Part shown: positions 1 to 8,400 of the stretch, piece after piece
Layout: the number at the start of each line of letters is the position of its first letter
Position numbering within the stretch: the first letter of the stretch is position 1
Assembly (NCBI GenBank): GCA_003989065.1
Contig: RXIW01000003.1
Location: 44,040-108,039 of the forward strand
Length of the DNA stretch: 64,000 nt
Direction of reading: 5' to 3'
Source: Candidatus Competibacteraceae bacterium
Lineage (GTDB): Bacteria; Pseudomonadota; Gammaproteobacteria; Competibacterales; Competibacteraceae
The notes under the pieces: generated by a model
Seen by the model: the letters and a program-made list of their open reading frames with translations, nothing else
Database searches by the model: none
What the model was told of the DNA's origin: nothing
Translations under genes and position numbers: made by a program

Positions 1-95
1 CCGATCTGGAGGGTTACACCGGCGAGCGTGGGCGGCGCGGCAAACCACTGCCGCGCGGCTTTCAACGAGTAGAGCGGATGACCGTGGCCGAGTGA
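1..95 (+). CDS. parC: DNA topoisomerase IV subunit A, C-terminal end (partial)
   Basis: This is the last 30 codons of a gene that enters from the left edge, in the frame starting at base 3 and ending at TGA 93-95. The visible tail has the run GERGRRGKPLPRGFQRVER, which resembles the end of the ParC C-terminal beta-propeller in gammaproteobacteria (E. coli ParC has a similar GER.RRG..MRGLQRIDRVE tail). ParC is the DNA-cutting subunit of topoisomerase IV, which unlinks daughter chromosomes. Only the tail is visible, so the call rests on this short match. The last 34 bases overlap the 3' end of msrQ on the other strand. Confidence 0.55.
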   Translation, partial: DLEGYTGERGRRGKPLPRGFQRVERMTVAE

Positions 96-706
96 CCGCG
101 CCCGCGCCACCACCACAACCGATAACCCAGCAACACCGACAACAGGCCGCCATATAACAGCGGCTCGCGGAGGTCGGCTTTGACCAGCCAGGCGTAGTGC
201 AGCACGCCCAGTACTGCGATGAGATAAACCAGCCGGTGCAGGCGCTGCCAGTTCCGTCCCAGCCGCTTCATCATCCCGTTGGTGGAAGTGACCGCCAGCG
301 GGATCAGCAGCAGGAATGCCGTGAAACCGACCGTGATGTAAGGCCGTTTGGCGACATCGGCAACGATGGCTTGCCAGTCGAAAAACTGGTCGAAAACCAG
401 GTAGACAGCGAAGTGCAGACCCACATAGAAGAAGGCGAACAGGCCCAACATCCGCCGAAAGCGCTGCAATCGGTTCCAACCGCTCAACCGTCGCAGCGGC
501 GTCACCGCCAGCGTCAACAGCAGGAAACGCAGACTCCAGTCACCGGTGCGATGACTGAGCGTTTCGACCGGATTCACGCCCAGCTGTCCTTGCCAAGTCA
601 GCCATAGCAACCAGGCCAACGGCAACAGGCAGGCGACGAACACCAGGGGTTTGACGACCAGGGAAAACCAGCGATCTATCTGTAGAGCCATGACAAGACA
701 TGACAA
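62..706 (-). CDS. msrQ: MsrQ, heme-binding membrane subunit of the MsrPQ methionine sulfoxide reductase system
   Basis: The 214-residue protein has about six hydrophobic segments and the layout of E. coli MsrQ (YedZ, 211 aa): G-ADPV-like GVNPVETLSHRTG near residue 43, LLLTLAVTPLRRL, the RRMLGLFAF..LH heme-His segment, KRPYITVG, STNGMMKRLGRNWQRLHRLVYL and a last LHYAW segment. MsrQ passes electrons from the quinone pool or flavin reductase to periplasmic MsrP, which repairs oxidised methionines. msrP normally lies directly upstream, but here that space holds two small RNA genes, so msrQ is an orphan in this window. A second in-frame ATG at 691 is an equally good start; neither has a clear Shine-Dalgarno sequence. 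Confidence 0.88.
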   Translation of the reverse strand: MSCLVMALQIDRWFSLVVKPLVFVACLLPLAWLLWLTWQGQLGVNPVETLSHRTGDWSLRFLLLTLAVTPLRRLSGWNRLQRFRRMLGLFAFFYVGLHFAVYLVFDQFFDWQAIVADVAKRPYITVGFTAFLLLIPLAVTSTNGMMKRLGRNWQRLHRLVYLIAVLGVLHYAWLVKADLREPLLYGGLLSVLLGYRLWWWRGRGHSATVIRSTR

Positions 707-733
707 CAGGCCGTCGGAGCGGTTCAGTGACGC

Positions 734-760
734 AAAAAAGCCGGAACATGCGCTCCGGCT
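734..760 (-). terminator. Rho-independent terminator of small RNA B
   Basis: On the minus strand, AGCCGGA (760-754) pairs perfectly with TCCGGCT (745-739) around an 8-base loop and is followed by a run of six T (739-734). It lies just before the msrQ start, so it ends the small RNA transcript and separates it from msrQ. Confidence 0.8.
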
Positions 761-811
761 AAAGAACCACCAAAGGAAGGTGTGGAGAAGAACAACATCT
801 TAACGATGTCA
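734..811 (-). ncRNA. Predicted small RNA B (about 78 nt), paralogue of small RNA A
   Basis: No convincing gene lies here, but the minus strand has all the parts of a small RNA unit: a sigma70-like promoter (818-847), a predicted start near 811, a 5' hairpin (ACATC/GATGT with loop GTTAA), a CU-rich unpaired stretch (UUCUUCUCCACACCUUC), the core CUUUGGUGGUU, and a terminator hairpin with a T run. The same order and the same core occur in the neighbouring unit at 883-970, so the two look like a tandem duplication whose single-stranded part has been conserved. A short frame (ATG at 798) runs through it but has only a weak ribosome site. No match to a named RNA family is recognised. Transcription is inferred, not shown. 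Confidence 0.65.
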
Positions 812-817
812 GGTATA

Positions 818-847
818 AGTGTAGTGATGATTGTTGCATTGCGTCAA
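818..847 (-). promoter_or_regulatory. Sigma70-type promoter of small RNA B
   Basis: On the minus strand, TTGACG (847-842) and TACACT (823-818) are separated by 18 bases. The predicted start is near 811. The -35 hexamer is the same as in the sister promoter at 976-1003. Confidence 0.6.
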
Positions 848-882
848 GAGTTTTCGGCAGTGCAATAAAAATTTTTCCGCGC

Positions 883-919
883 AAAAAAATGCCGAGGGGT
901 TCGTGCGAACGCCTCGGCA
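883..919 (-). terminator. Rho-independent terminator of small RNA A
   Basis: On the minus strand, TGCCGAGG (919-912) pairs with CCTCGGCA (897-890), with a further inner stem GTTCG/CGAAC, followed by seven T (889-883). It is a strong intrinsic terminator that lies before promoter B, so the two RNAs are separate transcription units. Confidence 0.85.
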
Positions 920-970
920 AAATAACCACCAAAGTGAGGATTGGAGGACAACATTCAAGAGGAATGTTGC
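883..970 (-). ncRNA. Predicted small RNA A (about 88 nt)
   Basis: The minus-strand unit runs from a predicted start near 970 to the T run at 883. It has a 5' hairpin AACATTC/GAATGTT with loop CTCTT (968-950), then UGUCCUCCAAUCCUCA, the core CUUUGGUGGUUAUUUU, and the terminator. UCCUCC (948-943) and UCCUC (940-936) could pair with Shine-Dalgarno sequences. The core and the hairpin-CU tract-core-terminator order are shared with small RNA B. CU-rich, SD-binding sibling RNAs are known in several bacteria, but I cannot assign this pair to one of those families. A frame starting at ATG 955 exists with no good ribosome site, so an RNA function is preferred. Confidence 0.7.
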
Positions 971-975
971 AGTGC

Positions 976-1003
976 AGTATAAAGCAATGCGGCAGCGCGT
1001 CAA
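976..1003 (-). promoter_or_regulatory. Sigma70-type promoter of small RNA A
   Basis: On the minus strand, TTGACG (1003-998) and TATACT (981-976) are separated by 16 bases, close to consensus in both hexamers. The predicted start is 6-7 bases on, near 970. Confidence 0.7.
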
Positions 1004-1082
1004 GCACTTTATATGGTCATTTCATCGACCGCCAACGCAAACCAGCACAATCGCTCACCCGTAATTAAATGATTTTGAAACC

Positions 1083-2090
1083 TTAACCATGCCGCAGGAC
1101 AATCTTGCCCAACTGTTGGGCAGCCAGCAGGCGCTGGTGCGCGGCGACCACCTGATCGAACGGGAAGACCTGGTCGATGACCGGCTCGATCCGGCGCTCC
1201 GCAACAAAGCGCAGCATGGCCGCGAACTCTTCCGGTGAACCCATGGTGGAACCGATGATGTGCGCCTGGCGGAAAAACAGCTTGGCCATCTCCAGTCCAG
1301 TCGGCGGATTACCAGCGGTCGCGCCGTAGATCACCAGTCGACCGGCCGGCTTGAGCACCGCGAAGCATCCTTTGAAAGCCGCCCCTCCGGTCCCGTCGAT
1401 GACCACATCCACCCCACCGGTCAGCTTGGCCAGTTGCTTGTCCCAGTCATCGGCCCGGTAGTTGACGCCGCCGGCCGCCCCCATCTGCCGGGCTTGTTCC
1501 AGCTTGGCCTCATCGCCACTGGTCACGAACGCCCGCGTCCCCAAAGCCACTGCCCACTTCAGAGCAAAGGTCGCCACACCACCGCCGATGCCGGTCACCA
1601 GCACGGTTTCCCCGGCTTGCACAGCGCCCTGGGTCACCAACGCCCGCCAGGAAGTAAGCCCGGCCAAGGGGATGGCGGCGGCCTGCTCCCAGCTCAGAAA
1701 GGCCGGCTTGGGCAACACATGGCTGGCGGGCACACAGATGTAGTCGGCGAAGGTACCGGGGTCCGGCATACCCAACACCCGAAAGCTTGGGCTGGGAAAG
1801 CGCGGATTCGCGCCCCAATCGTAGGCCGGATAGAGCATCACTTCCTGGCCGAGCCATTCCGGCGGCGCACCCGGTCCCAGTTGATCGACCACGCCGGCGC
1901 CATCCGACCCCGTGGTGCAAGGCAGTTTCATGCCTGGATACTGGCCGAAGGTAATCCAGACATCGCGGCGATTGAGCGCCGAGGCATGCAAGCGCACCCG
2001 GACCTGGCCAGGCCCCGGTTCCGGGGTGGCGACCTCGACGATGCGCAATTGCTCGGGACCACCGAGCTGAGGGAGAACAACGGTTTTCAC
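1083..2090 (-). CDS. MDR-family NAD(P)H:quinone oxidoreductase / alcohol-dehydrogenase-like protein
   Basis: The 335-residue medium-chain dehydrogenase/reductase has a GroES-like N-terminal half (ALNRRDVWITFGQYPG, then GSDGAGVVDQLG) and a Rossmann half with the nucleotide motif GIGGGVATFAL near residue 165. GGVDVVIDGTGG and GRLVIYGATAG are typical of the quinone reductase/YogA-like branch. The structural-zinc cysteine lobe of classical alcohol dehydrogenases is absent, so a zinc-free reductase is more likely; the substrate cannot be told. Its start overlaps the stop of the upstream acyltransferase by 4 bases (2087-2090), so the two are co-transcribed. A terminator was not identified between its stop and small RNA A. 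Confidence 0.85.
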   Translation of the reverse strand: MKTVVLPQLGGPEQLRIVEVATPEPGPGQVRVRLHASALNRRDVWITFGQYPGMKLPCTTGSDGAGVVDQLGPGAPPEWLGQEVMLYPAYDWGANPRFPSPSFRVLGMPDPGTFADYICVPASHVLPKPAFLSWEQAAAIPLAGLTSWRALVTQGAVQAGETVLVTGIGGGVATFALKWAVALGTRAFVTSGDEAKLEQARQMGAAGGVNYRADDWDKQLAKLTGGVDVVIDGTGGAAFKGCFAVLKPAGRLVIYGATAGNPPTGLEMAKLFFRQAHIIGSTMGSPEEFAAMLRFVAERRIEPVIDQVFPFDQVVAAHQRLLAAQQLGKIVLRHG

Positions 2091-3280
2091 GGGGTAGCTT
2101 CCTTCAGGTCATTTCGGTTTTTTCGCAGCCAGGCGATGACGTTTTCCCGCCGCCGCATGATCGGCCATTCGAATGTGCGATAGACCAGCGCGGACAGCAG
2201 ATAGCTCCCCGCGATCATCAACGCCATGCAGCATAAAACACCGAGATTCGGACTATCTGCAAAATAGCGGGGGAACACCAAAGTCTGGATTATGTTGTAA
2301 ATCAAAAAGTTCGACAGATACATGGAATACGACCACAGCGCCGTTTTCCGCAACAGACCACCGATCGAAGTCCGCTCGGCCAACTTCAGCTCCAACATCC
2401 AGGGCACGATCAGCATGAAGCCCAGGGAAGTGACGCTGAATTCGACCGTCTTGAGGAAATAGCTGTGATCGAAATCCAGTCGGAAATAGCCCAGCAGGGA
2501 AATCGCCAGACAGATCACACCCAGCCCACACAAGGGTTTCTGCCAACGCCCGCGCCAGATGCGGTCGATGAACCAAGACAGGTAGATGCCATACATCAGC
2601 GCATCGAGCCGGAAGATCACCACCTTGCGGATTCCTCCATCCCAGGACAGGGCCGGATCGAGCGCAGCATCGACCAGACGCAGCACGGTCGGCCCCAGGA
2701 ACAGCAGAGCTCCCGCCGTCAGATAGGCGGTCGCGGGCTGCAAACGCACCTTGCGCAGCAGCACGATCGCCAGCGGAAACAGCAGGTAGAAATATTCCTC
2801 CACTGCCAGACTCCAGGACTCGGGGAAAAAAGCCGGATGGGGCCAAGCCAGATTCTGGGAGAAAATCAGATAGTAAGCCCATGATTCCGGCCAAGTCGCA
2901 TACTGAAAGAAATACCACAGCAGATTCAGCGCCAGGAACAGCAGGTAACACGGCAGGGTTCGGAACCAGCGTCGAATCCAGAACGACAGCAACCAATGGT
3001 CCGCCCCGGACCCAACCCACTCGCGGATGATCCGCCCGATCAGAAACCCGCTCAGGATGAAAAACAGCTCCACGCCCCAAAAGCCGCAGAAGTAGCTGAT
3101 CTGCTTGACGGTCGCCGCCTCCGGCGCAAGCTGGATCACGAAGAACAGCGCATGGCAGCTCACCACCAACAGGATGGCGGCGGCCCGCAACACGTCGAGA
3201 CCGTAGTTGCGACCGAGCTGGCGCGGTTCGCCTTCGCGCGCATCCGGCAAGGGAACGGGCATCGCGGACAACTCAGACAA
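2087..3280 (-). CDS. Acyltransferase family 3 membrane protein (OafA/YrhL type)
   Basis: The 397-residue polytopic protein has the acyltransferase-3 signature: RNYGLDVLRAAAILLVVSCH at about residues 24-43 with the catalytic-type His, then WGVELFFILSGFLIGRI, the RR.FRTLP.Y loop near residue 110, and about ten hydrophobic segments. These enzymes transfer acyl groups, usually acetyl, to extracytoplasmic sugars such as O-antigen, exopolysaccharide or peptidoglycan. There is no C-terminal SGNH domain. It overlaps the downstream oxidoreductase by 4 bases. No glycan gene cluster is nearby, so the acceptor is unknown. Confidence 0.88.
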   Translation of the reverse strand: MSELSAMPVPLPDAREGEPRQLGRNYGLDVLRAAAILLVVSCHALFFVIQLAPEAATVKQISYFCGFWGVELFFILSGFLIGRIIREWVGSGADHWLLSFWIRRWFRTLPCYLLFLALNLLWYFFQYATWPESWAYYLIFSQNLAWPHPAFFPESWSLAVEEYFYLLFPLAIVLLRKVRLQPATAYLTAGALLFLGPTVLRLVDAALDPALSWDGGIRKVVIFRLDALMYGIYLSWFIDRIWRGRWQKPLCGLGVICLAISLLGYFRLDFDHSYFLKTVEFSVTSLGFMLIVPWMLELKLAERTSIGGLLRKTALWSYSMYLSNFLIYNIIQTLVFPRYFADSPNLGVLCCMALMIAGSYLLSALVYRTFEWPIMRRRENVIAWLRKNRNDLKEATP

Positions 3281-3677
3281 GGGGGGAGTTCCTTTTCTCG
3301 ATCCTGTCCGTCCGGCGCGGACGCAGGCGGGTTTGGATGAATGAGGCAGGTTTCATGGGCTTCGAGCGACGCCGACCGGGTGTCATCGTTTGGCTGGAGC
3401 GAGGCTCCGACAACCGGATCAACGGCAGTGGACGCCGACGGTTGGTCGGCCATGATACCCAGTTTGCCTCGGCGGCGGCAGCGGATCGTGCGCAGCAATT
3501 TACGCAGCCTTGCGTTCACTTCCAGTCAAAATGTTCTAACTTTAGTAAGCGAGCGTTGCCGGTGGCGATCCCACACATAAGAACAATTCCGGCCCACGGT
3601 GCTGGCAACCACTGAATTTTCCGCCGCATGGCGGAGATAGCCTTCACCAACTTTCAATTGACCACCAGAGATGCACG
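3281..3677. other. Intergenic region between divergent genes
   Basis: This 397-base space separates the minus-strand acyltransferase from the plus-strand redox operon and should hold both promoters. No credible gene is seen; the open frames here lack ribosome sites and family features. A perfect small hairpin, TCCGCC/GGCGGA with loop GCAT, lies at 3620-3635 in the leader of the redox operon. No promoter could be named with confidence. Confidence 0.5.
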
Positions 3678-5315
3678 ATGACTGACAAGCCCATCAACAT
3701 GACGCGCCCGCTGGACCTCACGCACGAAAAGCGCAACGTTGGCCCACAGCGTATCCAGCGACCGATCTATTCGGACCTGCTACCGACCTGCAACAACGCC
3801 TGTCCGGCAGGCGAGAATATCCAGGCGTGGCTGGCGCTCGCCCAAGAGGGGCGCTTCAAGGAAGCTTGGCAGAGCCTGACCGAAAACAACCCCATGCCGG
3901 CCATCCACGGCCGGGTGTGCTACCACCCGTGCGAGTCGGCCTGCAACCGCGGCAAACTGGATGCCTCGGTCAGCATTCACGCGGTCGAGCGCTTCCTGGG
4001 CGACATGGCCCTGCAGGAAAACTGGCAGTTCGAGGTGACCACGCCGACCAGCGGCAAGCGAGTGCTGGTGGTGGGAGCCGGCCCCAGCGGCCTGTCCGCC
4101 GCCTATCATTTGGCCCGCATGGGCCACAGCGTCGAAATCCACGAAGCCGGGCCGATGTCCGGCGGCATGATGCACTTCGGCATCCCGGCCTACCGCTTGC
4201 CGCGCGACATACTGGACGCCGAAGCCAAGCGCATCGAGAACATGGGCGTCAAGATCGTCCTCAACCACCGGGTGGACGACCTGGAGGCCGAGAAGGCGGC
4301 GGGCAACTTCGACGCCATATTCGTGGCGGTCGGCGCGCACATCAGCAAGCGCACCGAGATTCCGGCGCGCGACGCCGGCAAGATGTTGGATGCGGTCAGC
4401 TTCCTCAAGGACGTGGAAACCGGCAATCCGCCGAAGCTAGGTCGCCGGGTCGCCATCTACGGCGGTGGCAACACCGCCATGGACGCCGCCCGCGTCGCTA
4501 AGCGCCTCGGTTACGAGCCGCTGATCATCTATCGCCGCGACCGCGAGCATATGCCGGCCCACTCCTTCGAAGCCGACGAGGCGCTGGAGGAGGATGTCAA
4601 GTTCCACTGGCTGCGCACTATCAAGAACATCGACCAGACCACCTTCACGGTCGAGGTGATGGAAGTCGACGAAAAAGGCCGGCCGCGCCCGACCGGTCAG
4701 CTCGAAACACTGGAAGCCGATGCGCTGATCCTGGCACTTGGGCAGGATGTGGACACCAGCTTCATGACCAAGATGCCGGGTGTGGAGATCAAGAGCGACG
4801 GCGTGGTGGTGGTCGACGATCAGATGATGACCGGCTATCCCGGCCTGTTCGCCGGCGGCGACATGGTGCCCTCCGATCGAACCGTCACCATCGGTGTCGG
4901 CCACGGCAAGAAAGCCGCGCGCCACATCGACGCCTGGCTGCGCGGCGGGAGCTACGCCAAGCCGCCCAAACACGACCTGGCCACCTTCGACAAGTTGCAC
5001 GTCTGGTACTACACCGACGCCGCCCAGCGTCCGCAGAGTCATCTGGACATGAAACGGCGCATCAGCGGCTTCGAGGAAGTCGTCTCCGGCCTGAGTCAGA
5101 AGGAGGCGCTGTACGAGGCCAAGCGCTGCCTGTCCTGCGGCAACTGCTACGAGTGCGACGGCTGCTACGGCTCTTGTCCCGAAGACGCCATCATCAAACT
5201 GGGACCGGGCCTGCGCTATCGCCACGACTACGACCTCTGCACCGGTTGCGCGGTGTGCTTCGAGCAGTGCCCGTGCCACGCCATCGAAATGGTTCCCGAG
5301 CCGGCCGGAGAGTAA
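3678..5315 (+). CDS. GltD-like FAD/NAD(P) oxidoreductase fused to a C-terminal ferredoxin domain
   Basis: The 545-residue protein starts with the cysteine-rich helical domain of glutamate synthase small subunits (Cys38, 42, 81, 85, 89). It continues with an FAD motif (GAGPSG, 133-138), an NAD(P) motif (GGGNTA, 262-267) and the ATG-like FAD segment GLFAGGDM. It ends in a two-cluster ferredoxin domain (about 484-536) with CYECDGCYGSCP and CTGCAVCFEQCP; two extra Cys precede the first motif (CLSC). No glutamate synthase large subunit is present. Its position directly before PFOR suggests that it moves electrons between NAD(P)H and the ferredoxin used by PFOR. The exact reaction is inferred. It is the first gene of a three-gene operon. 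Confidence 0.9.
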   Translation: MTDKPINMTRPLDLTHEKRNVGPQRIQRPIYSDLLPTCNNACPAGENIQAWLALAQEGRFKEAWQSLTENNPMPAIHGRVCYHPCESACNRGKLDASVSIHAVERFLGDMALQENWQFEVTTPTSGKRVLVVGAGPSGLSAAYHLARMGHSVEIHEAGPMSGGMMHFGIPAYRLPRDILDAEAKRIENMGVKIVLNHRVDDLEAEKAAGNFDAIFVAVGAHISKRTEIPARDAGKMLDAVSFLKDVETGNPPKLGRRVAIYGGGNTAMDAARVAKRLGYEPLIIYRRDREHMPAHSFEADEALEEDVKFHWLRTIKNIDQTTFTVEVMEVDEKGRPRPTGQLETLEADALILALGQDVDTSFMTKMPGVEIKSDGVVVVDDQMMTGYPGLFAGGDMVPSDRTVTIGVGHGKKAARHIDAWLRGGSYAKPPKHDLATFDKLHVWYYTDAAQRPQSHLDMKRRISGFEEVVSGLSQKEALYEAKRCLSCGNCYECDGCYGSCPEDAIIKLGPGLRYRHDYDLCTGCAVCFEQCPCHAIEMVPEPAGE

Positions 5316-5408
5316 CGGACCTCCACCCTCGCCCCCGGTGGGCGAGGCGTCTCATTGATCCAGTATCCACCGCCCCCGGCTACGGCGGGCCTAGAGAAGA
5401 GAAGCGCA

Positions 5409-8400
5409 ATGACCGAACGGCAAGTCACCACCATTGACGGTAACGAAGCGGCAGCCTACGTCGCCTACCGGGTCAACGAAGTCTGTACCATCTATCCCAT
5501 CACGCCCTCCTCGACCATGGCCGAACTGGCCGACCAGTGGGCGGCGGAAGGCATCAAGAACATCTGGGGCACCGTGCCCCTGGTCATGGAGATGCAGCAC
5601 GAAGGCGGCGCGGCCGGCGCGGCCCACGGCGCCCTGCAAACCGGTGCGCTGACCACGACCTTCACCGCATCGCAGGGGCTCATGCTGATGATCCCCAACA
5701 TGTACAAGATCGCCGGCGAACTGACCTCGGCAGTGTTCCACGTCGCCGCCCGCTCCCTGGCGACCCAGGGCCTGTCCATCTTCGGCGACCATCAGGACGT
5801 CATGGCGGTGCGCCCGACCGGCTTCTGCATGCTGGCCTCCAGCTCGGTGCAGGAAGCGCACGACATGGCGCTGATCGCCCAGGCCGCCACGCTGGAAGCG
5901 CGGGTGCCCTTCATCCACTTCTTCGACGGCTTCCGCACCTCGCACGAGGTCAACAAGCTCACCTTGCTGACCGACGACGAGATGCGGGCCATGATCCGCG
6001 ACGATCTGGTGCTGGCCCACCGCGCCCGGGCGCTCAATCCCGACCGGCCGTTCATTCGCGGCACCGCCCAGAATCCTGACGTCTACTTCCAGAGCCGCGA
6101 AACGGTCAACCCGTTCTACGCCAAGGTGCCGGAGATCGTGCAGGCGGCCATGGACAAGTTCGCCGGCATCACCGGTCGCACCTATCATCTGTTCGACTAC
6201 TTCGGCGATCCGCAGGCCGAACGGGTGATCATCCTGATGGGTTCCGGCACCGAAACCGCCCGCGAGACTGCCGCCCATCTCAATCAGCACGGCGAACGGG
6301 TGGGCGTAGTCCAGATCCGGCTGTGCCAACCGTTGTCGGCTCCCGATTTCCTGGCCACCCTGCCGGCCAGCGTCAAATCCATCGCGGTGCTGGAGCGCAC
6401 CAAGGAACCCAGCGCCAGCGGCGAACCGTTGTATCTGGAAATCGTCAACCTGCTGATGGAAGCTCACGCCGCCGGCACCCTGCCGACGCCGGCGCTGCCG
6501 CGCATCATTGGTGGCCGCTACGGACTGTCGTCCAAAGAATTCACCCCGGCCATGTGCAAGACGGTGTTCGACGAGCTGCGCAAGAACCAGCCCAAGAACC
6601 ACTTCACCGTCGGCATCGTCGACGATGTGGCGCACACCAGCCTGGACGTGGATCCGAGCTTCGACATCGAGTCCCACAAAGTGGTACGCGCCATGTTCTT
6701 CGGACTGGGGGCGGACGGCACGGTCGGGGCTAACAAAAACTCGATCAAAATCATCGGCGACGACCCGGAATTCTTTGCGCAGGGTTATTTCGTCTACGAC
6801 TCCAAGAAGTCCGGTTCGCAGACGGTTTCGCACCTGCGCTTCGGCCCCGATCCGATCCGCGCGCCCTATCTGGTGCAATCGGCCAACTTCATCGGCGTTC
6901 ACCAATTCAACTTCCTGGATCGGGGCGACGTGCTGAAACGGGCCGCGCCGGGCGCGGTGGTGCTGCTCAACACCAGCCCGCACGAACCCGAAGAAGCCTG
7001 GGACCGGATTCCGCGCCCGGTGCAGGAAGAAATCATCGCCAAGAAGCTGGAAATCTACGGCATCAACGCCGAAAAGGTGGCCCGCGACAACGGCATGGGG
7101 ACGCGGATCAACACCATCATGCAGACCTGCTTCTTCGCCATCTCCAAGGTGCTGCCGCGCGACAAAGCCATCGACAAGATCAAGTACTCGATCAAGAAGA
7201 GCTATATGCGCAAAGGCGAGGAGGTGGTGCGCAAGAACTTCGTGGCGGTCGATAACACCCTGGTCAACCTGCGTCAGATCGCGGTACCGGCCCAGGCGAC
7301 CAGCACCCGCCAGCTGCCGCCGGTCGTGCCGGCCGCCGCGCCGGCCTTCGTGCAGAACGTCACTGCCATGATGATGGCCGGTCGCGGCGACGAATTGCCG
7401 GTCAGCGCCCTACCGATCGACGGCACCTATCCCAGCGGCACCACCAAGTGGGAGAAGCGCAATATTTCCAACTTCGTGCCGATCTGGGAGCCGAACATCT
7501 GCATCCAGTGCGGTAACTGCAGCATGGTCTGTCCGCACGGCGTCATCCGCTCGAAGTTCTACAACGAAGTCGGGCTGGCCGACGCGCCGCAGGCGTTCAA
7601 GACCGCGCCCATCGACGCCCGCGGCTTCCCGGAAATCCGCTACACCCTGCAGGTCTACCTGGAAGACTGTACCGGCTGCGGTCTGTGCGTCGAGGTCTGT
7701 CCGGCCAAGAGTAAGGAACAGGCCAACCGTAAGGCCATCAACATGGCGCACAAGGAACCGGTGCTGGAAAACGAGCGGGCCAATATCACCTTCTTCGAGA
7801 CCCTGCCCGAGGTGGACCGCGGTCGGGTGGATTTCTCGACGGTGCGCGGCGTGCAGTTCCTGCCCCCGCTGTTCGAGTTCTCCGGAGCCTGCGCCGGCTG
7901 TGGCGAAACGCCCTATCTCAAGCTGCTGTCGCAGCTGTTCGGTGACCGCCTGCTGGTGGCCAACGCCACCGGCTGTTCCTCCATCTACGGCGGCAATCTG
8001 CCGACCACACCGTGGTCGGTCAATAGCGAAGGCCGTGGTCCGGCCTGGTCGAACTCGCTGTTCGAGGACAATGCCGAGTTCGGGCTGGGCTTCCGTCTGA
8101 CCGCCGACAAGCATCTGACCTATGCCCAGGAGTTGCTGCGGGCATTGGCCCCGCAGATCGGCGAAGATCTGGTCGACGATCTGATCAACGCCGAACAGGT
8201 CACCGAGACCGACGTCCGCCGCCAGCGCGGCCGAGTGGCCGAACTGAAGCAGCGCCTGAAGGAACTGCCCGACCCGCGGGTCCAGCATCTGTTGTCGATC
8301 GCCGATCAGCTGGTGCGCCGCAGCGTCTGGATCGTCGGCGGCGACGGCTGGGCCTACGACATCGGTTCCTCCGGCGTCGACCACGTGCTAGCCAGCGGCC

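Noticed and set aside
759..1007. Short peptides encoded in the two small RNA units (both begin ML and contain FGG)
   Set aside because: The similarity is explained by the conserved RNA core. Neither frame has a good ribosome site, and both run into terminator stems. Left as an open alternative in the findings.
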